A stretch of 64,000 bases of DNA, taken from NCBI RefSeq assembly GCF_008329535.1, contig NZ_NPKR01000003.1:372001-436000 (forward strand). Direction: 5' to 3'. Source of the DNA: Mycolicibacterium sp. P1-18 (GTDB taxonomy: Bacteria > Actinomycetota > Actinomycetes > Mycobacteriales > Mycobacteriaceae). A program made the position numbers and the translations under genes. Positions 12,075-24,051 of the stretch are shown piece after piece. The stretch's first letter is position 1. Each line of letters opens with the position of its first letter. The notes under the pieces are model-generated. The model did no database searches. It was not told the DNA's origin and saw only the letters and a program-made list of their open reading frames with translations.

Positions 12075-12968
12075 ATGCAACTCGGCCTGGTCGGTCTCGG
12101 CAAAATGGGCTTCAACATGCGTGAACGTCTGCGCAAGGGCGATCACGAGGTGATTGGTTACGATCCGCGCCCCGAGGTCACCGACGTTCCCGATCTCGCC
12201 GGACTCGCAGCCGCGCTGACGGCTCCGCGCGTGGTGTGGGTGATGGTTCCCTCCGGTGACATCACCAGCGGAACGATCTCCGGACTCGCGGACGTCCTCA
12301 GCCCGGGCGACTTGGTCATCGACGGCGGCAATTCGCGCTACACCGAAGACGGTCCTCACGCGGCGATGTTGGCGGAGAAGGGGATTGGGTTCATCGACGC
12401 CGGTGTCTCGGGTGGCATCTGGGGTCTCAGCGAGGGTTACGGCCTGATGGTCGGCGGCAGTGACGCCGACGTCGAGAAGGTGATGCCGATCTTCGACACG
12501 CTGCGTCCGCCGGGACCACGGGAAGACGGCTTCGTGCATGCCGGACCCGTAGGGGCCGGGCACTTCGCCAAGATGGTGCACAACGGAGTCGAGTACGCCA
12601 TGATGACCGCCTACGGCGAGGGGTACGAGATGCTCGCCGCCGAGGACCTGATCATGAGTCCCCAGGCCGTCTATCAGGCGTGGTCCAACGGCACGGTGGT
12701 CAGGTCGTGGCTGCAGCAGCTGCTGGCGAAGGCACTCAAGGAGGATCCGCAGCTCGCCGAGATCCGCGGCTACACCGACGACTCGGGTGAGGGTCGTTGG
12801 ACCGTCGAGGAGGCCATTCGCCTGCGTGTTCCGGTGCCGGCGATCGCCGCATCCTTGTTCGCGAGATTCCTGTCGCGACAGGATGATTCGCCGACGATGA
12901 AGGCCGTTGCCGCGTTGCGCAACCAGTTCGGCGGGCACGCGGTTCAGCGGATCCACGAGTCGGGTTGA
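12075..12968 (+). CDS. gnd: 6-phosphogluconate dehydrogenase (decarboxylating), short form
   Basis: A 297-residue enzyme of the short, usually NAD-preferring 6-phosphogluconate dehydrogenase type. It has the Rossmann motif GLVGLGKMG (residues 4-12), the substrate-binding DGGNSRYTED segment, the GVSGGIWGL signature, and the catalytic lysine region HFAKMVHNGVEYAMM. It converts 6-phosphogluconate to ribulose 5-phosphate and CO2. It begins 28 bases after dnaN with an AAGAGGAG site. Its place between dnaN and recF is typical of rapidly growing mycobacteria. Confidence 0.93.
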   Translation: MQLGLVGLGKMGFNMRERLRKGDHEVIGYDPRPEVTDVPDLAGLAAALTAPRVVWVMVPSGDITSGTISGLADVLSPGDLVIDGGNSRYTEDGPHAAMLAEKGIGFIDAGVSGGIWGLSEGYGLMVGGSDADVEKVMPIFDTLRPPGPREDGFVHAGPVGAGHFAKMVHNGVEYAMMTAYGEGYEMLAAEDLIMSPQAVYQAWSNGTVVRSWLQQLLAKALKEDPQLAEIRGYTDDSGEGRWTVEEAIRLRVPVPAIAASLFARFLSRQDDSPTMKAVAALRNQFGGHAVQRIHESG

Positions 12969-13005
12969 TCCCGGGTTCGACGATGAAGTGGTGCGAGGCG
13001 GCTAG

Positions 13006-14166
13006 GTGTACGTACGTCAACTGGGTCTGACCGACTTCCGGTCATGGTCACGACTCGAGTTGCAGCTGGAGCCGGGGCGCACCGTCTTCGTGGGCCAGAA
13101 CGGTTTCGGCAAGACGAACATCGTTGAGGCGCTGTGGTATTCGTCCACCCTGGGATCGCACCGCGTGGGTTCCGACGCACCGCTGATCCGGGCCGGTGCG
13201 GAGCGCGCCATCGTCTCGTCGATCATCGTCAACGAAGGACGGGAGTTGGCGGTAGACCTCGAGATCACCGCCGGCCGCGCCAACAAAGCGCGGCTGAACC
13301 GCTCCCCCGTGCGTAGTGCCCGGGAAATCCTCGGAGCAATTCGCGCGGTGCTCTTCGCGCCGGAGGATCTGGCGTTGGTTCGCGGCGACCCAGGGGAACG
13401 CCGCCGGTATCTCGACGAGTTGGCCACCACCAGACGACCGTCGGTGGCAGGTCTGCGAGCCGACTACGACAAGGTGCTCAAGCAGCGGACGGCACTGCTG
13501 AAATCTGCTGCGGGAGCGCGTTTTCGGGGCGACTCGGGTGCGCTCGAGACCCTCGACGTCTGGGACGGCCACCTCGCGGCCACCGGCGCCAAGCTGATCG
13601 CCGCGAGGGTCGCCCTGGTCGACCTGCTGGCGCCCGAGGTCGAGAAGGCCTACCAGCTGCTGGCTCCGGCGTCGCGTCCCGCGTCGATTCGGTACCGGAG
13701 CTCGGTGGAGGCGGTGGAAGCCGAAGCCGCGACCGGTGCGGCCAGTGTCGAGGTCTTCGAAGTCGGGCTGCTCGACGAACTGGCCCGCAAGCGGTCCGCG
13801 GAGTTGGAGCGCGGGGTGTGCCTGGTGGGACCCCACCGCGACGACCTCGAACTCCGGCTGGGCGACCAGCCCGCCAAGGGCTTCGCCAGTCACGGCGAAT
13901 CGTGGTCGACGGCGCTGTCGTTGCGATTGGCGGCCTATGAACTCCTTCGCTCCGAGGGATCCGATCCGGTGCTTCTGCTCGACGACGTCTTCGCCGAACT
14001 GGACAACGCACGCCGGCGAGCGCTCGTCGAGGTGGCGTCGTCGGCCGAACAGGTCCTGGTCACCGCTGCGGTGGCCGAGGACATCCCCCAGGATTGGGAT
14101 GCCCGGCGCGTCGTCGTCGGAATGAGGGACGACGACGCCGGTCGACTGTCGGAGGTGATCGGGTGA
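13006..14166 (+). CDS. recF: DNA replication and repair protein RecF
   Basis: A 386-residue SMC-like ATPase. The N terminus ([19 protein letters not shown]) and Walker [10 protein letters not shown] (about residues 29-37) are typical of RecF. The C-terminal part has Walker [12 protein letters not shown]. It helps load RecA at single-stranded gaps. The start is GTG at 13006. Its stop overlaps the start of the next gene as GTGA, so translation is probably coupled. Confidence 0.96.
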   Translation: MYVRQLGLTDFRSWSRLELQLEPGRTVFVGQNGFGKTNIVEALWYSSTLGSHRVGSDAPLIRAGAERAIVSSIIVNEGRELAVDLEITAGRANKARLNRSPVRSAREILGAIRAVLFAPEDLALVRGDPGERRRYLDELATTRRPSVAGLRADYDKVLKQRTALLKSAAGARFRGDSGALETLDVWDGHLAATGAKLIAARVALVDLLAPEVEKAYQLLAPASRPASIRYRSSVEAVEAEAATGAASVEVFEVGLLDELARKRSAELERGVCLVGPHRDDLELRLGDQPAKGFASHGESWSTALSLRLAAYELLRSEGSDPVLLLDDVFAELDNARRRALVEVASSAEQVLVTAAVAEDIPQDWDARRVVVGMRDDDAGRLSEVIG

Positions 14167-14729
14167 CCGAGGAGAATGACGACGAACCCCAGGGTCCGCC
14201 GCCGGAGCTCGCCCACATCCGCGGCATGGACCTGGTCCGGCGCACCCTCGAGGAGGCCCGGGGCGCTGCCCGTAGTCAGGGAAAGGACGTCGGTCACGGC
14301 CGGACGTCGTCGGCTCCGAAGCGAATCGCCAATCGCGGCGGGCGCCGGAGGTGGTCCGGCCCCGGTCCGGATTCCCGGGATCCACAGACCCTGGGATCGT
14401 TGACCGCGCAGATCGCCAAGAGCAGAGGGTGGACCCCCAAGGTCGCCGAGGGCTCGGTGTTCGGGCAGTGGGCCACCGTCGTCGGCGAGCAGATTGCCGA
14501 GCACGCCACCCCCACCACCCTGCGCGACGGGATCTTGACCGTCGAGGCGGAGTCGACGGCGTGGGCGACCCAGCTGCGGATGGTGCAGCCCCAACTGCTG
14601 GCCAAGATCGCGGCGGCCGTCGGCGACGGCGTCGTCACCAGCCTGAAGATCGTCGGTCCGGCCGCGCCGACGTGGCGCAAGGGCAAGTACAACGTGCCGG
14701 GCCGGGGTCCGCGCGACACCTACGGCTGA
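14163..14729 (+). CDS. DUF721 family protein (Rv0004-like)
   Basis: A 188-residue DUF721 protein, conserved between recF and gyrB in actinobacteria. The N-terminal 80 residues are charged and low-complexity. The domain itself covers about 85-185 and contains [22 protein letters not shown] and [23 protein letters not shown]721 members are related to proteins with a DciA-like fold that interact with the replicative helicase, so a role in replication initiation is plausible but inferred. The GTG at 14163 overlaps the recF stop (GTGA). Confidence 0.9.
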   Translation: MTEENDDEPQGPPPELAHIRGMDLVRRTLEEARGAARSQGKDVGHGRTSSAPKRIANRGGRRRWSGPGPDSRDPQTLGSLTAQIAKSRGWTPKVAEGSVFGQWATVVGEQIAEHATPTTLRDGILTVEAESTAWATQLRMVQPQLLAKIAAAVGDGVVTSLKIVGPAAPTWRKGKYNVPGRGPRDTYG

Positions 14730-14833
14730 GACGTTTCGGGGCGATACCTGAGAGCGCCGACAACGCGCGCAGGCGGGCCTTCGGCCGTCGGGACGCGACG
14801 TTGGCCGAGAAATTCCGCGCACGGCTCATTTAG

Positions 14834-16981
<2,148 letters not shown>

Positions 16982-17016
16982 TGCCGTTACTCACCAAAGA
17001 CGAAGGCTGACAACAG

Positions 17017-19569
17017 ATGACTGACACCACCCTGCCTCCCGGCGGCGACGACGGCGTGACCACCGACCGCATCGAACCGGTCGACATCCAGCAGGAGATG
17101 CAGCGCAGCTACATCGACTACGCGATGAGCGTGATCGTCGGCCGCGCACTGCCCGAGGTGCGGGACGGTCTCAAGCCGGTGCACCGTCGCGTGCTGTACG
17201 CGATGTACGACTCGGGCTTCCGGCCCGACCGCGGTCACGCGAAATCCGCTCGGTCGGTTGCCGAGACGATGGGCAACTACCACCCGCACGGCGACTCGTC
17301 GATCTACGACACCCTGGTCCGGATGGCCCAGCCGTGGTCGCTGCGCTACCCGCTGGTCGACGGACAGGGCAACTTCGGCTCCCCGGGCAACGACCCGCCA
17401 GCCGCCATGCGGTACACCGAGGCGCGCCTCACGCCGCTGGCCATGGAGATGCTGCGTGAAATCGACGAGGAGACAGTCGACTTCATTCCGAACTACGACG
17501 GCCGGGTGCAAGAACCCACCGTCCTGCCCAGCCGTTTCCCCAACCTGCTGGCGAACGGCTCGGGCGGCATCGCGGTCGGCATGGCGACCAACATGCCGCC
17601 ACACAACCTGCGCGAGCTCGCCGAAGCCGTGTTCTGGTGCCTGGACAACTTCGAGGCCGACGAAGAGGCGACGCTCGCCGCGGTGACCGAACGCGTCAAG
17701 GGCCCGGACTTCCCCACCTACGGGTTGATCGTCGGCTCGCAGGGCATCCACGACGCGTACACGACCGGGCGCGGTTCGATCCGCATGCGCGGCGTCGTCG
17801 AGGTGGAGGAGGACTCTCGGGGACGCACCCTGCTGGTCATCACCGAGCTGCCGTACCAGGTCAACCACGACAACTTCATCACCTCGATCGCCGACCAGGT
17901 GCGTGACGGCAAGCTCGCCGGCATCTCCAACATCGAAGACCAGAGCAGCGACCGCGTGGGTCTGCGCATCGTCGTCGAGGTCAAGCGCGACGCCGTGGCG
18001 AAGGTGGTGCTGAACAACCTCTACAAGCACACCCAGCTGCAGACCAGCTTCGGCGCCAACATGCTGTCGATCGTCGACGGCGTCCCGCGCACGTTGCGCA
18101 TCGATCAGCTGATCCGGCTGTACGTGGCCCATCAGCTCGAGGTCATCATTCGCCGCACCCGCTACCGGCTGCGCAAGGCCAACGAGCGGGCCCACATCTT
18201 GCGCGGTCTGGTCAAGGCGCTCGACGCCCTCGACGAGGTCATCGCCCTGATCCGGGCGTCGGCCAACGTTGACGTCGCCCGGGCCGGCTTGATCGAGTTG
18301 CTCGACGTCGACGAGATCCAGGCCCAGGCCATCCTCGACATGCAGTTGCGGCGCCTGGCTGCCCTGGAGCGGCAGCGCATCGTCGACGACCTCGCCAAGA
18401 TCGAGGCCGAGATCGCCGACCTGGAGGACATCCTCGCCAAGCCGGAGCGGCAGCGGGCCATCGTGCACGACGAGCTGGCCGAACTGACCGAGAAGTACGG
18501 CGACGACCGTCGCACCCGGATCATCCCCGCCGACGGCGACGTCGCCGACGAGGACCTCATCGCCCGCGAAGAGGTGGTCGTCACGATCACCGAGACCGGG
18601 TACGCGAAGCGGACGAAGTCGGATCTATACCGCAGCCAGAAGCGCGGCGGCAAGGGCGTGCAGGGTGCCGGCCTCAAGCAGGACGACATCGTCCGCCACT
18701 TCTTCGTCGGCTCCACCCACGACTGGATCCTGTTCTTCACCACGCAGGGCCGGGTGTACCGGGCCAAGGCGTACGAGCTGCCGGAGGCCTCCCGGACCGC
18801 CCGCGGTCAGCACGTCGCGAACCTTTTGGCCTTCCAGCCGGAGGAGCGCATCGCCCAGGTCATCCAGATCAAGTCCTACGAGGACGCGCCGTACCTGGTG
18901 CTCGCCACCAAGAACGGCCTGGTCAAGAAGTCCAAGCTGACCGACTTCGACTCGAACCGCTCCGGCGGCATCGTCGCGGTCAACCTCCGCGAGGGCGACG
19001 AACTCGTCGGCGCCGTGCTGTGCTCGGCGCAGGAGGACCTACTGCTGGTCTCGGCCAAGGGTCAGTCGATCCGCTTCTCGGCCACCGACGAGGCGCTGCG
19101 CCCGATGGGGCGCGCCACCTCCGGCGTTCAGGGCATGCGATTCAACGAGGAAGACCAGCTGCTCTCGCTCAACGTCGTCCGTGAGGGCACGTACCTGCTG
19201 GTGGCGACCTCGGGCGGCTACGCCAAGCGCACGGCCATCGAGGAGTACACCCCGCAGGGCCGCGGCGGCAAGGGCATCCTGACCATCCAGTACGACCGCA
19301 GGCGTGGCACCCTGGTCGGGGCGTTGATCGTCGACGACGACACCGAGCTGTACGCGATCACCTCCGGTGGCGGCGTCATCCGGACCGTGGCACGTCAGGT
19401 GCGCAAGGCCGGCCGGCAAACCAAGGGCGTGCGCTTGATGAACCTCGGTGAGGGCGACACACTGATTGCCGTCGCCCGCAACGCTGACGAGGACGCCAGC
19501 GAAACCGACGTCGACCCCGACGCCGTCGTCGAGTCCGACGCCGGCGACACCGAGACTGACCCGAGCTAA
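17017..19569 (+). CDS. gyrA: DNA gyrase subunit A
   Basis: An 850-residue GyrA. The catalytic-domain region contains the active-site tyrosine in [11 protein letters not shown], and the C-terminal half carries the beta-pinwheel repeats, including the GyrA box QRGGKGVQG. The quinolone-resistance region reads [10 protein letters not shown], so the position equivalent to E. coli Ser83 is Ser94 here; M. tuberculosis and many other mycobacteria have Ala at that site. Asp98 (equivalent to E. coli Asp87) is intact. No intein interrupts the gene, unlike in some mycobacteria. The C terminus is an acidic tail (about residues 825-850). Confidence 0.97.
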   Translation: MTDTTLPPGGDDGVTTDRIEPVDIQQEMQRSYIDYAMSVIVGRALPEVRDGLKPVHRRVLYAMYDSGFRPDRGHAKSARSVAETMGNYHPHGDSSIYDTLVRMAQPWSLRYPLVDGQGNFGSPGNDPPAAMRYTEARLTPLAMEMLREIDEETVDFIPNYDGRVQEPTVLPSRFPNLLANGSGGIAVGMATNMPPHNLRELAEAVFWCLDNFEADEEATLAAVTERVKGPDFPTYGLIVGSQGIHDAYTTGRGSIRMRGVVEVEEDSRGRTLLVITELPYQVNHDNFITSIADQVRDGKLAGISNIEDQSSDRVGLRIVVEVKRDAVAKVVLNNLYKHTQLQTSFGANMLSIVDGVPRTLRIDQLIRLYVAHQLEVIIRRTRYRLRKANERAHILRGLVKALDALDEVIALIRASANVDVARAGLIELLDVDEIQAQAILDMQLRRLAALERQRIVDDLAKIEAEIADLEDILAKPERQRAIVHDELAELTEKYGDDRRTRIIPADGDVADEDLIAREEVVVTITETGYAKRTKSDLYRSQKRGGKGVQGAGLKQDDIVRHFFVGSTHDWILFFTTQGRVYRAKAYELPEASRTARGQHVANLLAFQPEERIAQVIQIKSYEDAPYLVLATKNGLVKKSKLTDFDSNRSGGIVAVNLREGDELVGAVLCSAQEDLLLVSAKGQSIRFSATDEALRPMGRATSGVQGMRFNEEDQLLSLNVVREGTYLLVATSGGYAKRTAIEEYTPQGRGGKGILTIQYDRRRGTLVGALIVDDDTELYAITSGGGVIRTVARQVRKAGRQTKGVRLMNLGEGDTLIAVARNADEDASETDVDPDAVVESDAGDTETDPS

Positions 19570-19579
19570 GGAGCCGTAG

Positions 19580-20491
19580 GTGGGTTCACCGAACGAACCT
19601 GGACCACCGCGCACCGGCGATGGGACGGGGACAGCGAACGGCGCCAACGGCGGTCGTGAGGCGGGCCAGGGCAACGGCACCCCCTCCGGGGGCGACACGC
19701 CGCCGTGGCAGCGAGGGGCGGCCACCCGCCCCCGGCAGCCCGAGGGCCCGCGTGCGGGCGCTGCGGCCGGACACTCGGCGGGTTCACCCAACGCCGACGC
19801 CCGGCTCAACCGGTTCATCTCCGGTGGACCGGCGTCGGCTCCAGCCGCGCGGGACGCGGCCGCCACGCCTCCTCGGGAGGCCGCTCGGGAGACGGCTCCG
19901 GTGAGGGAGCCCGCTCCCACCCGTGAGCGGGACGCCGACGCGGCTGCGCCCAGTCGGTCCGAGCGTGGTGACTCGGCGCGTTCGGAAGCCGCCTACGCCA
20001 GTGAGATCCCCGACCTGTCCGGTGCCGCCCCGCGCGGGCCGCGCAAGCCCGCCTCGGAGCGCACCGCGGTGGAACCCTCGTCGCGGCCGTCGGCCACCAC
20101 GCGGGCCTCGGCGGCCAGCCGGACCCAGGGGCCGGTGCGGGCGAGCATGCAGATCCGTCGCTTCGACCCGTGGAGCGTGCTGAAGGTCTCCCTGATCCTC
20201 AGCGTTGCGCTGTTCTTCGTCTGGATGATCGCCGTCGCGTTCCTGTATCTCGTGCTCGGCGGCATGGGCGTGTGGACGAAGTTGAACAGCAACGTGGGTG
20301 ACCTGCTCACCAGTGCCAGCGGCAGTGGTGGCGAATTGGTCTCCAGCGGAACGATTTTCGGCGGCGCCGCCCTCATCGGTCTGGTCAATATCGTGCTGCT
20401 GACGGCGATGGCGACGTGTGGTGCGTTCATCTACAACCTGACGACCGACCTCGTCGGCGGCGTCGAGGTGACCCTGGCCGACAGGGACTGA
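19580..20491 (+). CDS. DUF3566 membrane protein (Rv0007-like)
   Basis: A 303-residue protein. Residues 1-190 form a Gly-, Pro-, Ala- and Arg-rich disordered cytoplasmic region. The DUF3566 domain follows, beginning at [16 protein letters not shown], with two membrane segments (about 195-225 and 255-285) and a short C-terminal tail ([11 protein letters not shown]). It is conserved directly behind gyrA in mycobacteria; the function is unknown and septum or envelope roles are only guesses from context. The start is GTG at 19580, 10 bases after the gyrA stop and preceded by AAGGAG within the intergenic bases. Confidence 0.9.
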   Translation: MGSPNEPGPPRTGDGTGTANGANGGREAGQGNGTPSGGDTPPWQRGAATRPRQPEGPRAGAAAGHSAGSPNADARLNRFISGGPASAPAARDAAATPPREAARETAPVREPAPTRERDADAAAPSRSERGDSARSEAAYASEIPDLSGAAPRGPRKPASERTAVEPSSRPSATTRASAASRTQGPVRASMQIRRFDPWSVLKVSLILSVALFFVWMIAVAFLYLVLGGMGVWTKLNSNVGDLLTSASGSGGELVSSGTIFGGAALIGLVNIVLLTAMATCGAFIYNLTTDLVGGVEVTLADRD

Positions 20492-20560
20492 CGACCCCGC
20501 GGTTTGGGGCGGCGGCAGTGCTTGCGGTAACCTCGTCCCTCGGCCGTCGTATGTGAATAC

Positions 20561-20634
20561 GGGCCTGTAGCTCAGGTGGTTAGAGCGCTTCGCTGATAAC
20601 GAAGAGGTCGGAGGTTCGAGTCCTCCCAGGCCCA
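20561..20634 (+). tRNA. ileT: tRNA-Ile (GAT anticodon)
   Basis: A 74-base cloverleaf: acceptor GGGCCTG pairs with CAGGCCC, the anticodon stem CTTCG/CGAAG encloses the loop CTGATAA with anticodon GAT, and the T arm has GGTTCGAGTCC. The discriminator is A at 20634; CCA is not encoded. Confidence 0.97.
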
Positions 20635-20661
20635 CGGTTTGCCTTACCGAAGGGGTGCGCT

Positions 20662-20766
20662 GTGAAGCTATTCGTAGTGCTCGCCCTTTTCGTCGCCGCG
20701 GTGGTGGTCGTCAGATCCCGCGATCGCGTCGAGGTGTGGCATGTGGCCGCCGATCAGCCCAGCTGA
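20662..20766 (+). CDS. DLW-39-like microprotein
   Basis: A 34-residue reading frame (GTG start, TGA at 20764-20766) sitting between tRNA-Ile and tRNA-Ala. It reads as an N-terminal hydrophobic stretch (KLFVVLALFVAAVVVV, residues 2-17), then a basic turn (RSRDR), then VEVWHVAADQPS. A GAAGGGG site lies about 5-7 bases before the GTG. The plan (short membrane helix, charged linker, D/E-x-W motif) and the location match the actinobacterial DLW-39 family, here with VW in place of LW. The function is unknown. Its start is only 28 bases after tRNA-Ile, so it may share the tRNA transcript. Confidence 0.8.
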   Translation: MKLFVVLALFVAAVVVVRSRDRVEVWHVAADQPS

Positions 20767-20775
20767 TCACCACGA

Positions 20776-20848
20776 GGGGCCTTAGCTCAGTTGGTAGAGC
20801 GCTGCCTTTGCAAGGCAGATGTCAGGAGTTCGAATCTCCTAGGCTCCA
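20776..20848 (+). tRNA. alaT: tRNA-Ala (TGC anticodon)
   Basis: A 73-base cloverleaf: acceptor GGGGCCT/AGGCTCC (one G-T pair), anticodon stem CTGCC/GGCAG around TTTGCAA with anticodon TGC, and T arm AGGAGTTCGAATCTCCT. The discriminator is A at 20848. Confidence 0.97.
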
Positions 20849-20872
20849 CACATTCCATTCTTTCCCGCGCAC

Positions 20873-21199
20873 CTACTGCTCGAGCCCCTCGATGAGCGCG
20901 AAGCGAACGCGAGCCACGATGGCGTTACTGGCGCGGCAGACTCCCGGCTGGTCCGAACTGGCGTAGACGATCCCACCGGCCTCCCCCAGCATCCAGCCAC
21001 CCGTCGGGTCGACGGTTAGGTAGGGGCCTCGACGGTCCTCGACGACGAACACCGTCCACGCCGAGTCGAGGAGCCCCTGCTGACGCGCCTGGACGGTGAC
21101 GTCGACGACGTTGCGCGCGAGGGCATCCCAGTTGGCCCGCTCGCGGATCAGATTCGCCGCGGCGAATGCCCGGTCGTCGCGCGACGCCCGCGGAGTCAG
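20873..21199 (-). CDS. Unassigned coding-like frame downstream of cwsA, no conventional start
   Basis: About 108 codons with strong GC third-position bias and protein-like composition (for example [20 protein letters not shown] and [19 protein letters not shown]), ending near tRNA-Ala. No ATG, GTG or TTG occurs in frame before the middle of the frame. The only early candidate is CTG at 21199-21197, which overlaps the cwsA stop as CTGA, the same geometry as the ATGA and GTGA junctions elsewhere here. It could be a translationally coupled gene with a rare CTG start, the product of a -1 frameshift at the end of cwsA, or a gene that lost its start. No family is recognised. One cysteine (GVCRASNA) lies near the C terminus. 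Confidence 0.5.
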   Translation of the reverse strand: MTPRASRDDRAFAAANLIRERANWDALARNVVDVTVQARQQGLLDSAWTVFVVEDRRGPYLTVDPTGGWMLGEAGGIVYASSDQPGVCRASNAIVARVRFALIEGLEQ

Positions 21200-21633
21200 G
21201 GCCGCGGTGTCGCGTCGATGCTCGGGGGCAGCGGCGACGGATCGGGCTGCGTGGATCGCCGGATGATCGAGAACGACACGGCGCCGACGGCGAGCACGGC
21301 GACCCCCACCCCGACCACCACGATCGGCTTGGGGCGGCGCCGGCTGCGGCGGGTGGACTTGAAGGTGTCCGGCAGGCGGGTGACGGCGTCCTGGGCCGAC
21401 GCGAACTCGCTGGCGATGGCCTCCTGCGCGGCGGCGAAGTCCTTCGTCAGCTGGCTCTTGAGCCGGTCGCGCCGGTACCGGTCGGCCGCCCACGCCACCG
21501 ACGACCGCGTCGAGTTCAGCGCGACGCCCACCGCTCCCCTGGTCACGTCGACGGGCCCCACCGTCGTGTACTTCAGGCCGCGGGCGATGCGTGCCGTCGG
21601 GGTCAAACGGGCGGCACTGGTGGTGGAGCTCAT
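21196..21633 (-). CDS. cwsA: Cell-wall synthesis protein CwsA
   Basis: A 145-residue protein matching CwsA (Rv0008c) by position and plan: a basic N-terminal cytoplasmic region, a coiled-coil-like segment (residues about 58-88, [23 protein letters not shown]), a basic stretch RRSRRRPK, and a single membrane helix (about 103-123, [18 protein letters not shown]) followed by a short Pro-rich exterior tail. CwsA interacts with CrgA and Wag31 in mycobacteria and supports septal and polar wall growth. crgA lies 1.3 kb away. The start is ATG at 21633. Confidence 0.88.
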   Translation of the reverse strand: MSSTTSAARLTPTARIARGLKYTTVGPVDVTRGAVGVALNSTRSSVAWAADRYRRDRLKSQLTKDFAAAQEAIASEFASAQDAVTRLPDTFKSTRRSRRRPKPIVVVGVGVAVLAVGAVSFSIIRRSTQPDPSPLPPSIDATPRP

Positions 21634-21720
21634 GGCTCAGCCTCTCTGCATGGGGACGTCGGCGACCACCCTATTGCGTGCCCCCTAGGAGGGGGCCGGA
21701 ACTCGCGCGCCATACCCGAA

Positions 21721-22266
<546 letters not shown>

Positions 22267-22286
22267 CCCAGCCGTAACCGAGGCGC

Positions 22287-22306
22287 CCCGCGGGTGACAC
22301 CGCGGG
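22287..22306. terminator. GC-rich hairpin between ppiA and the convergent PH-domain gene
   Basis: CCCGCGG (22287-22293), loop GTGACA, CCGCGGG (22300-22306), lying between two convergent stops. There is no T-tract on either side, so it is a candidate mycobacterial type (U-less) bidirectional terminator. Confidence 0.5.
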
Positions 22307-22323
22307 CGTCGTCGTGTTCGGGG

Positions 22324-22743
22324 TCAGCGTCCCGCGTAGCCGGCGGCGGTCAGCGCGTCGAGGACGTCGAGCGGATCGGTGCCGAGATCCCACCGCGTGA
22401 ACACCAGCAGACGGTCGTCGGCGACGGTGTCGATCTCGAGCAGGCGGACCTTGCGCCCGATCCGGCGGAACTCGGTGATGCGGATCTTCGCGACGTCGTG
22501 GCGGCCGATGACGTGGGTGCCGAACCAGCCGCGCACCGCGAGTCCGGCGTCGGTGATTGCCAGCTTGGGTCTGGCTCGCCACGACAGCCCGGCAAACGCC
22601 AGCAGACCCACCGCGGCAACGCCGGCGAGAACACGTCCGGGAACGTCTGTGACCAGCATCACAGCCGCACAGCCCATTGCCAGGCCGAAGACGCCAGCGG
22701 CGACGATGCCCCCGGTCGGAGGGCCCCAGTTAGTTTGCTGCAT
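22324..22743 (-). CDS. PH-domain membrane protein (Rv0010c-like)
   Basis: A 139-residue protein with two closely spaced membrane segments (about residues 11-32 and 36-53), then a bacterial PH-like domain with the RRKPxLxITDAGLAVRGWFG-type start (here RARPKLAITDAGLAVRGWFG) and strands to about residue 125. The family is conserved between ppiA and crgA; the function is unknown. The start is ATG at 22743. Its upstream region (22744-22898) holds a perfect DnaA box and two palindromes, so its expression may be regulated. Confidence 0.85.
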   Translation of the reverse strand: MQQTNWGPPTGGIVAAGVFGLAMGCAAVMLVTDVPGRVLAGVAAVGLLAFAGLSWRARPKLAITDAGLAVRGWFGTHVIGRHDVAKIRITEFRRIGRKVRLLEIDTVADDRLLVFTRWDLGTDPLDVLDALTAAGYAGR

Positions 22744-22778
22744 GGGGCGTGACCAGCCTATATGTGTGCTTGATCATG

Positions 22779-22787
22779 TTATCCACA
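22779..22787 (+). promoter_or_regulatory. Isolated perfect DnaA box
   Basis: TTATCCACA, identical to the two boxes in the dnaA leader, lies 36 bases upstream of the start of the PH-domain gene and about 12 kb from oriC. Confidence 0.75.
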
Positions 22788-22793
22788 ACTGCT

Positions 22794-22827
22794 ATCCCCA
22801 ATGGGGATGAATCACATCAGTGTGATT
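22794..22827. promoter_or_regulatory. Two adjacent perfect inverted repeats in the crgA-PH gene interval
   Basis: ATCCCC-AAT-GGGGAT (22794-22808) is followed one base later by AATCACA-TCAG-TGTGATT (22810-22827). The first resembles a small hairpin and the second a dimeric-repressor site. They lie downstream of crgA and upstream of the PH-domain gene, both minus strand, so they could serve as terminator, operator or both. Confidence 0.6.
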
Positions 22828-22898
22828 GGGTGACGGGCAGGTTGCCGCCAGAAGAACGAGAGTTGACGACGACGGATCGGTCCTGGTCCCGATGCCGC

Positions 22899-23183
22899 TC
22901 AACGCCAGCGCATCGTGAGCAACAGTCCCGTGATCATGAAGGCAAACGCGATGGCGTAGTTCCACTGCGCCAGATTCGCCATCCACGACAGGAAGCTGGG
23001 AGCGTCCACGGGGTTGGTCGCCGCCAGCTGGAACACCAACAACCACACCAGGCCGAACAACATCAGGCCGACGAACAACACCACGAACCAGACGCTCGAC
23101 GGGCCGACCTTCACCTTGACCGGCGTCCGACTGACGGGGCTGATCGTGAAGTCGTTCTTCTTGCGAACCTTGGACTTGGGCAT
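22899..23183 (-). CDS. crgA: Cell-division protein CrgA
   Basis: A 94-residue CrgA (UPF0233). The family features are the basic N terminus (MPKSKVRKK), the [21 protein letters not shown] segment leading into membrane helix 1 (about residues 29-52), a short periplasmic loop containing the [15 protein letters not shown] region, and helix 2 (about 72-91) ending in MRWR. CrgA bridges FtsZ, FtsQ, penicillin-binding proteins and CwsA at the mycobacterial septum. ATG at 23183 follows an AAGGTAACC sequence. It is transcribed divergently from the DUF881 gene. Confidence 0.95.
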   Translation of the reverse strand: MPKSKVRKKNDFTISPVSRTPVKVKVGPSSVWFVVLFVGLMLFGLVWLLVFQLAATNPVDAPSFLSWMANLAQWNYAIAFAFMITGLLLTMRWR

Positions 23184-23283
23184 GGTTACCTTCGGGCAGT
23201 TGGCGCCACGCGAGCTAAGCGGTGCGACGATGGAGCGGATGCAACCCAGAGCCTAACGCAGCACCGTGCGGGGAGGAGAAACG

Positions 23284-24033
23284 ATGGCTCGTGCCGGCCG
23301 ATCCGCCTGGCGATTCGGCGTGCCCGTGGTCTGCCTCTGCGCCGGCCTGCTGTTGGCCACCACCCACACGGTGTCCGGCGGCAGTGAGATTCGGCGTAGC
23401 GACGCCCCCCGCCTCGTCGACCTCGTCCGCGACGCGCAGTCCTCGGTCGACGGACTGGCCGCACAGCGCGAACGCCTCGTCGACGAGGTGGACAACCACC
23501 ACGGCGGCAGCCCGTCGGCGTCGGCCGCGCTGGCCGCGATCACCCAACGGGCCGACGCGCTGTCGGCCGACGCCGGTTTGGAGGCCGAGCACGGTCCCGG
23601 GCTGGTGGTCACGCTCAACGACGCTCAGCGCGACGCGGAGGGCCGGTTCCCCGGCGACGCGTCCGCCGACGACCTCGTCGTGCACCAGCAGGACATCGAG
23701 GCGGTGCTGAACGCGATGTGGAGCGCCGGCGCCGAGGCGATCCAGATGCAGGATCAGCGCATCATCGCCACCTCCGCTCCCCTGTGCGTCGGCAACACGC
23801 TGCTGCTGAACGGCCGCACCTACAGCCCGCCCTACGTGGTCACGGCGATCGGCGACGCCTCCGCGATGGAGGCGTCGCTCGCCGAGTCACCGATGATCCA
23901 GCTCTACAAGCGGTACGTGCTGCGTTTCGGCCTCGGCTACACCGAGGAGCGCCAGTCGGACGCGACGGTCGCCGCCCATCCCCCGGCGGTGCGCATGCGC
24001 TACGCCAAGCCGGCCGGTCCGCTCGGCTACTGA
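23284..24033 (+). CDS. DUF881 protein (Rv0012-like)
   Basis: A 249-residue protein with one N-terminal membrane or signal segment (about residues 10-30), then a coiled-coil-prone stretch (LVDLVRDAQSSVDGLAAQRERLVDEVDNH) and the DUF881 domain (about 95-230), containing LVVTLNDAQ, DLVVHQQDIEAVLNAMWSAGAEAIQMQDQRI and the ENTL-type turn VGNTLLLNGRTY. Its position between crgA and trpG suggests an envelope or division role, unproven. ATG at 23284 is chosen over GTG at 23266 because GGAGGAGA lies immediately upstream. Confidence 0.9.
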   Translation: MARAGRSAWRFGVPVVCLCAGLLLATTHTVSGGSEIRRSDAPRLVDLVRDAQSSVDGLAAQRERLVDEVDNHHGGSPSASAALAAITQRADALSADAGLEAEHGPGLVVTLNDAQRDAEGRFPGDASADDLVVHQQDIEAVLNAMWSAGAEAIQMQDQRIIATSAPLCVGNTLLLNGRTYSPPYVVTAIGDASAMEASLAESPMIQLYKRYVLRFGLGYTEERQSDATVAAHPPAVRMRYAKPAGPLGY

Positions 24034-24039
24034 GCCCAG

Positions 24040-24045
24040 TAACCT
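24040..24045 (+). promoter_or_regulatory. -10 element of trpG (leaderless candidate)
   Basis: TAACCT ends six bases before the ATG at 24052, so transcription would begin at or next to the A of that start codon. Confidence 0.55.
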
Positions 24046-24051
24046 GGGATG

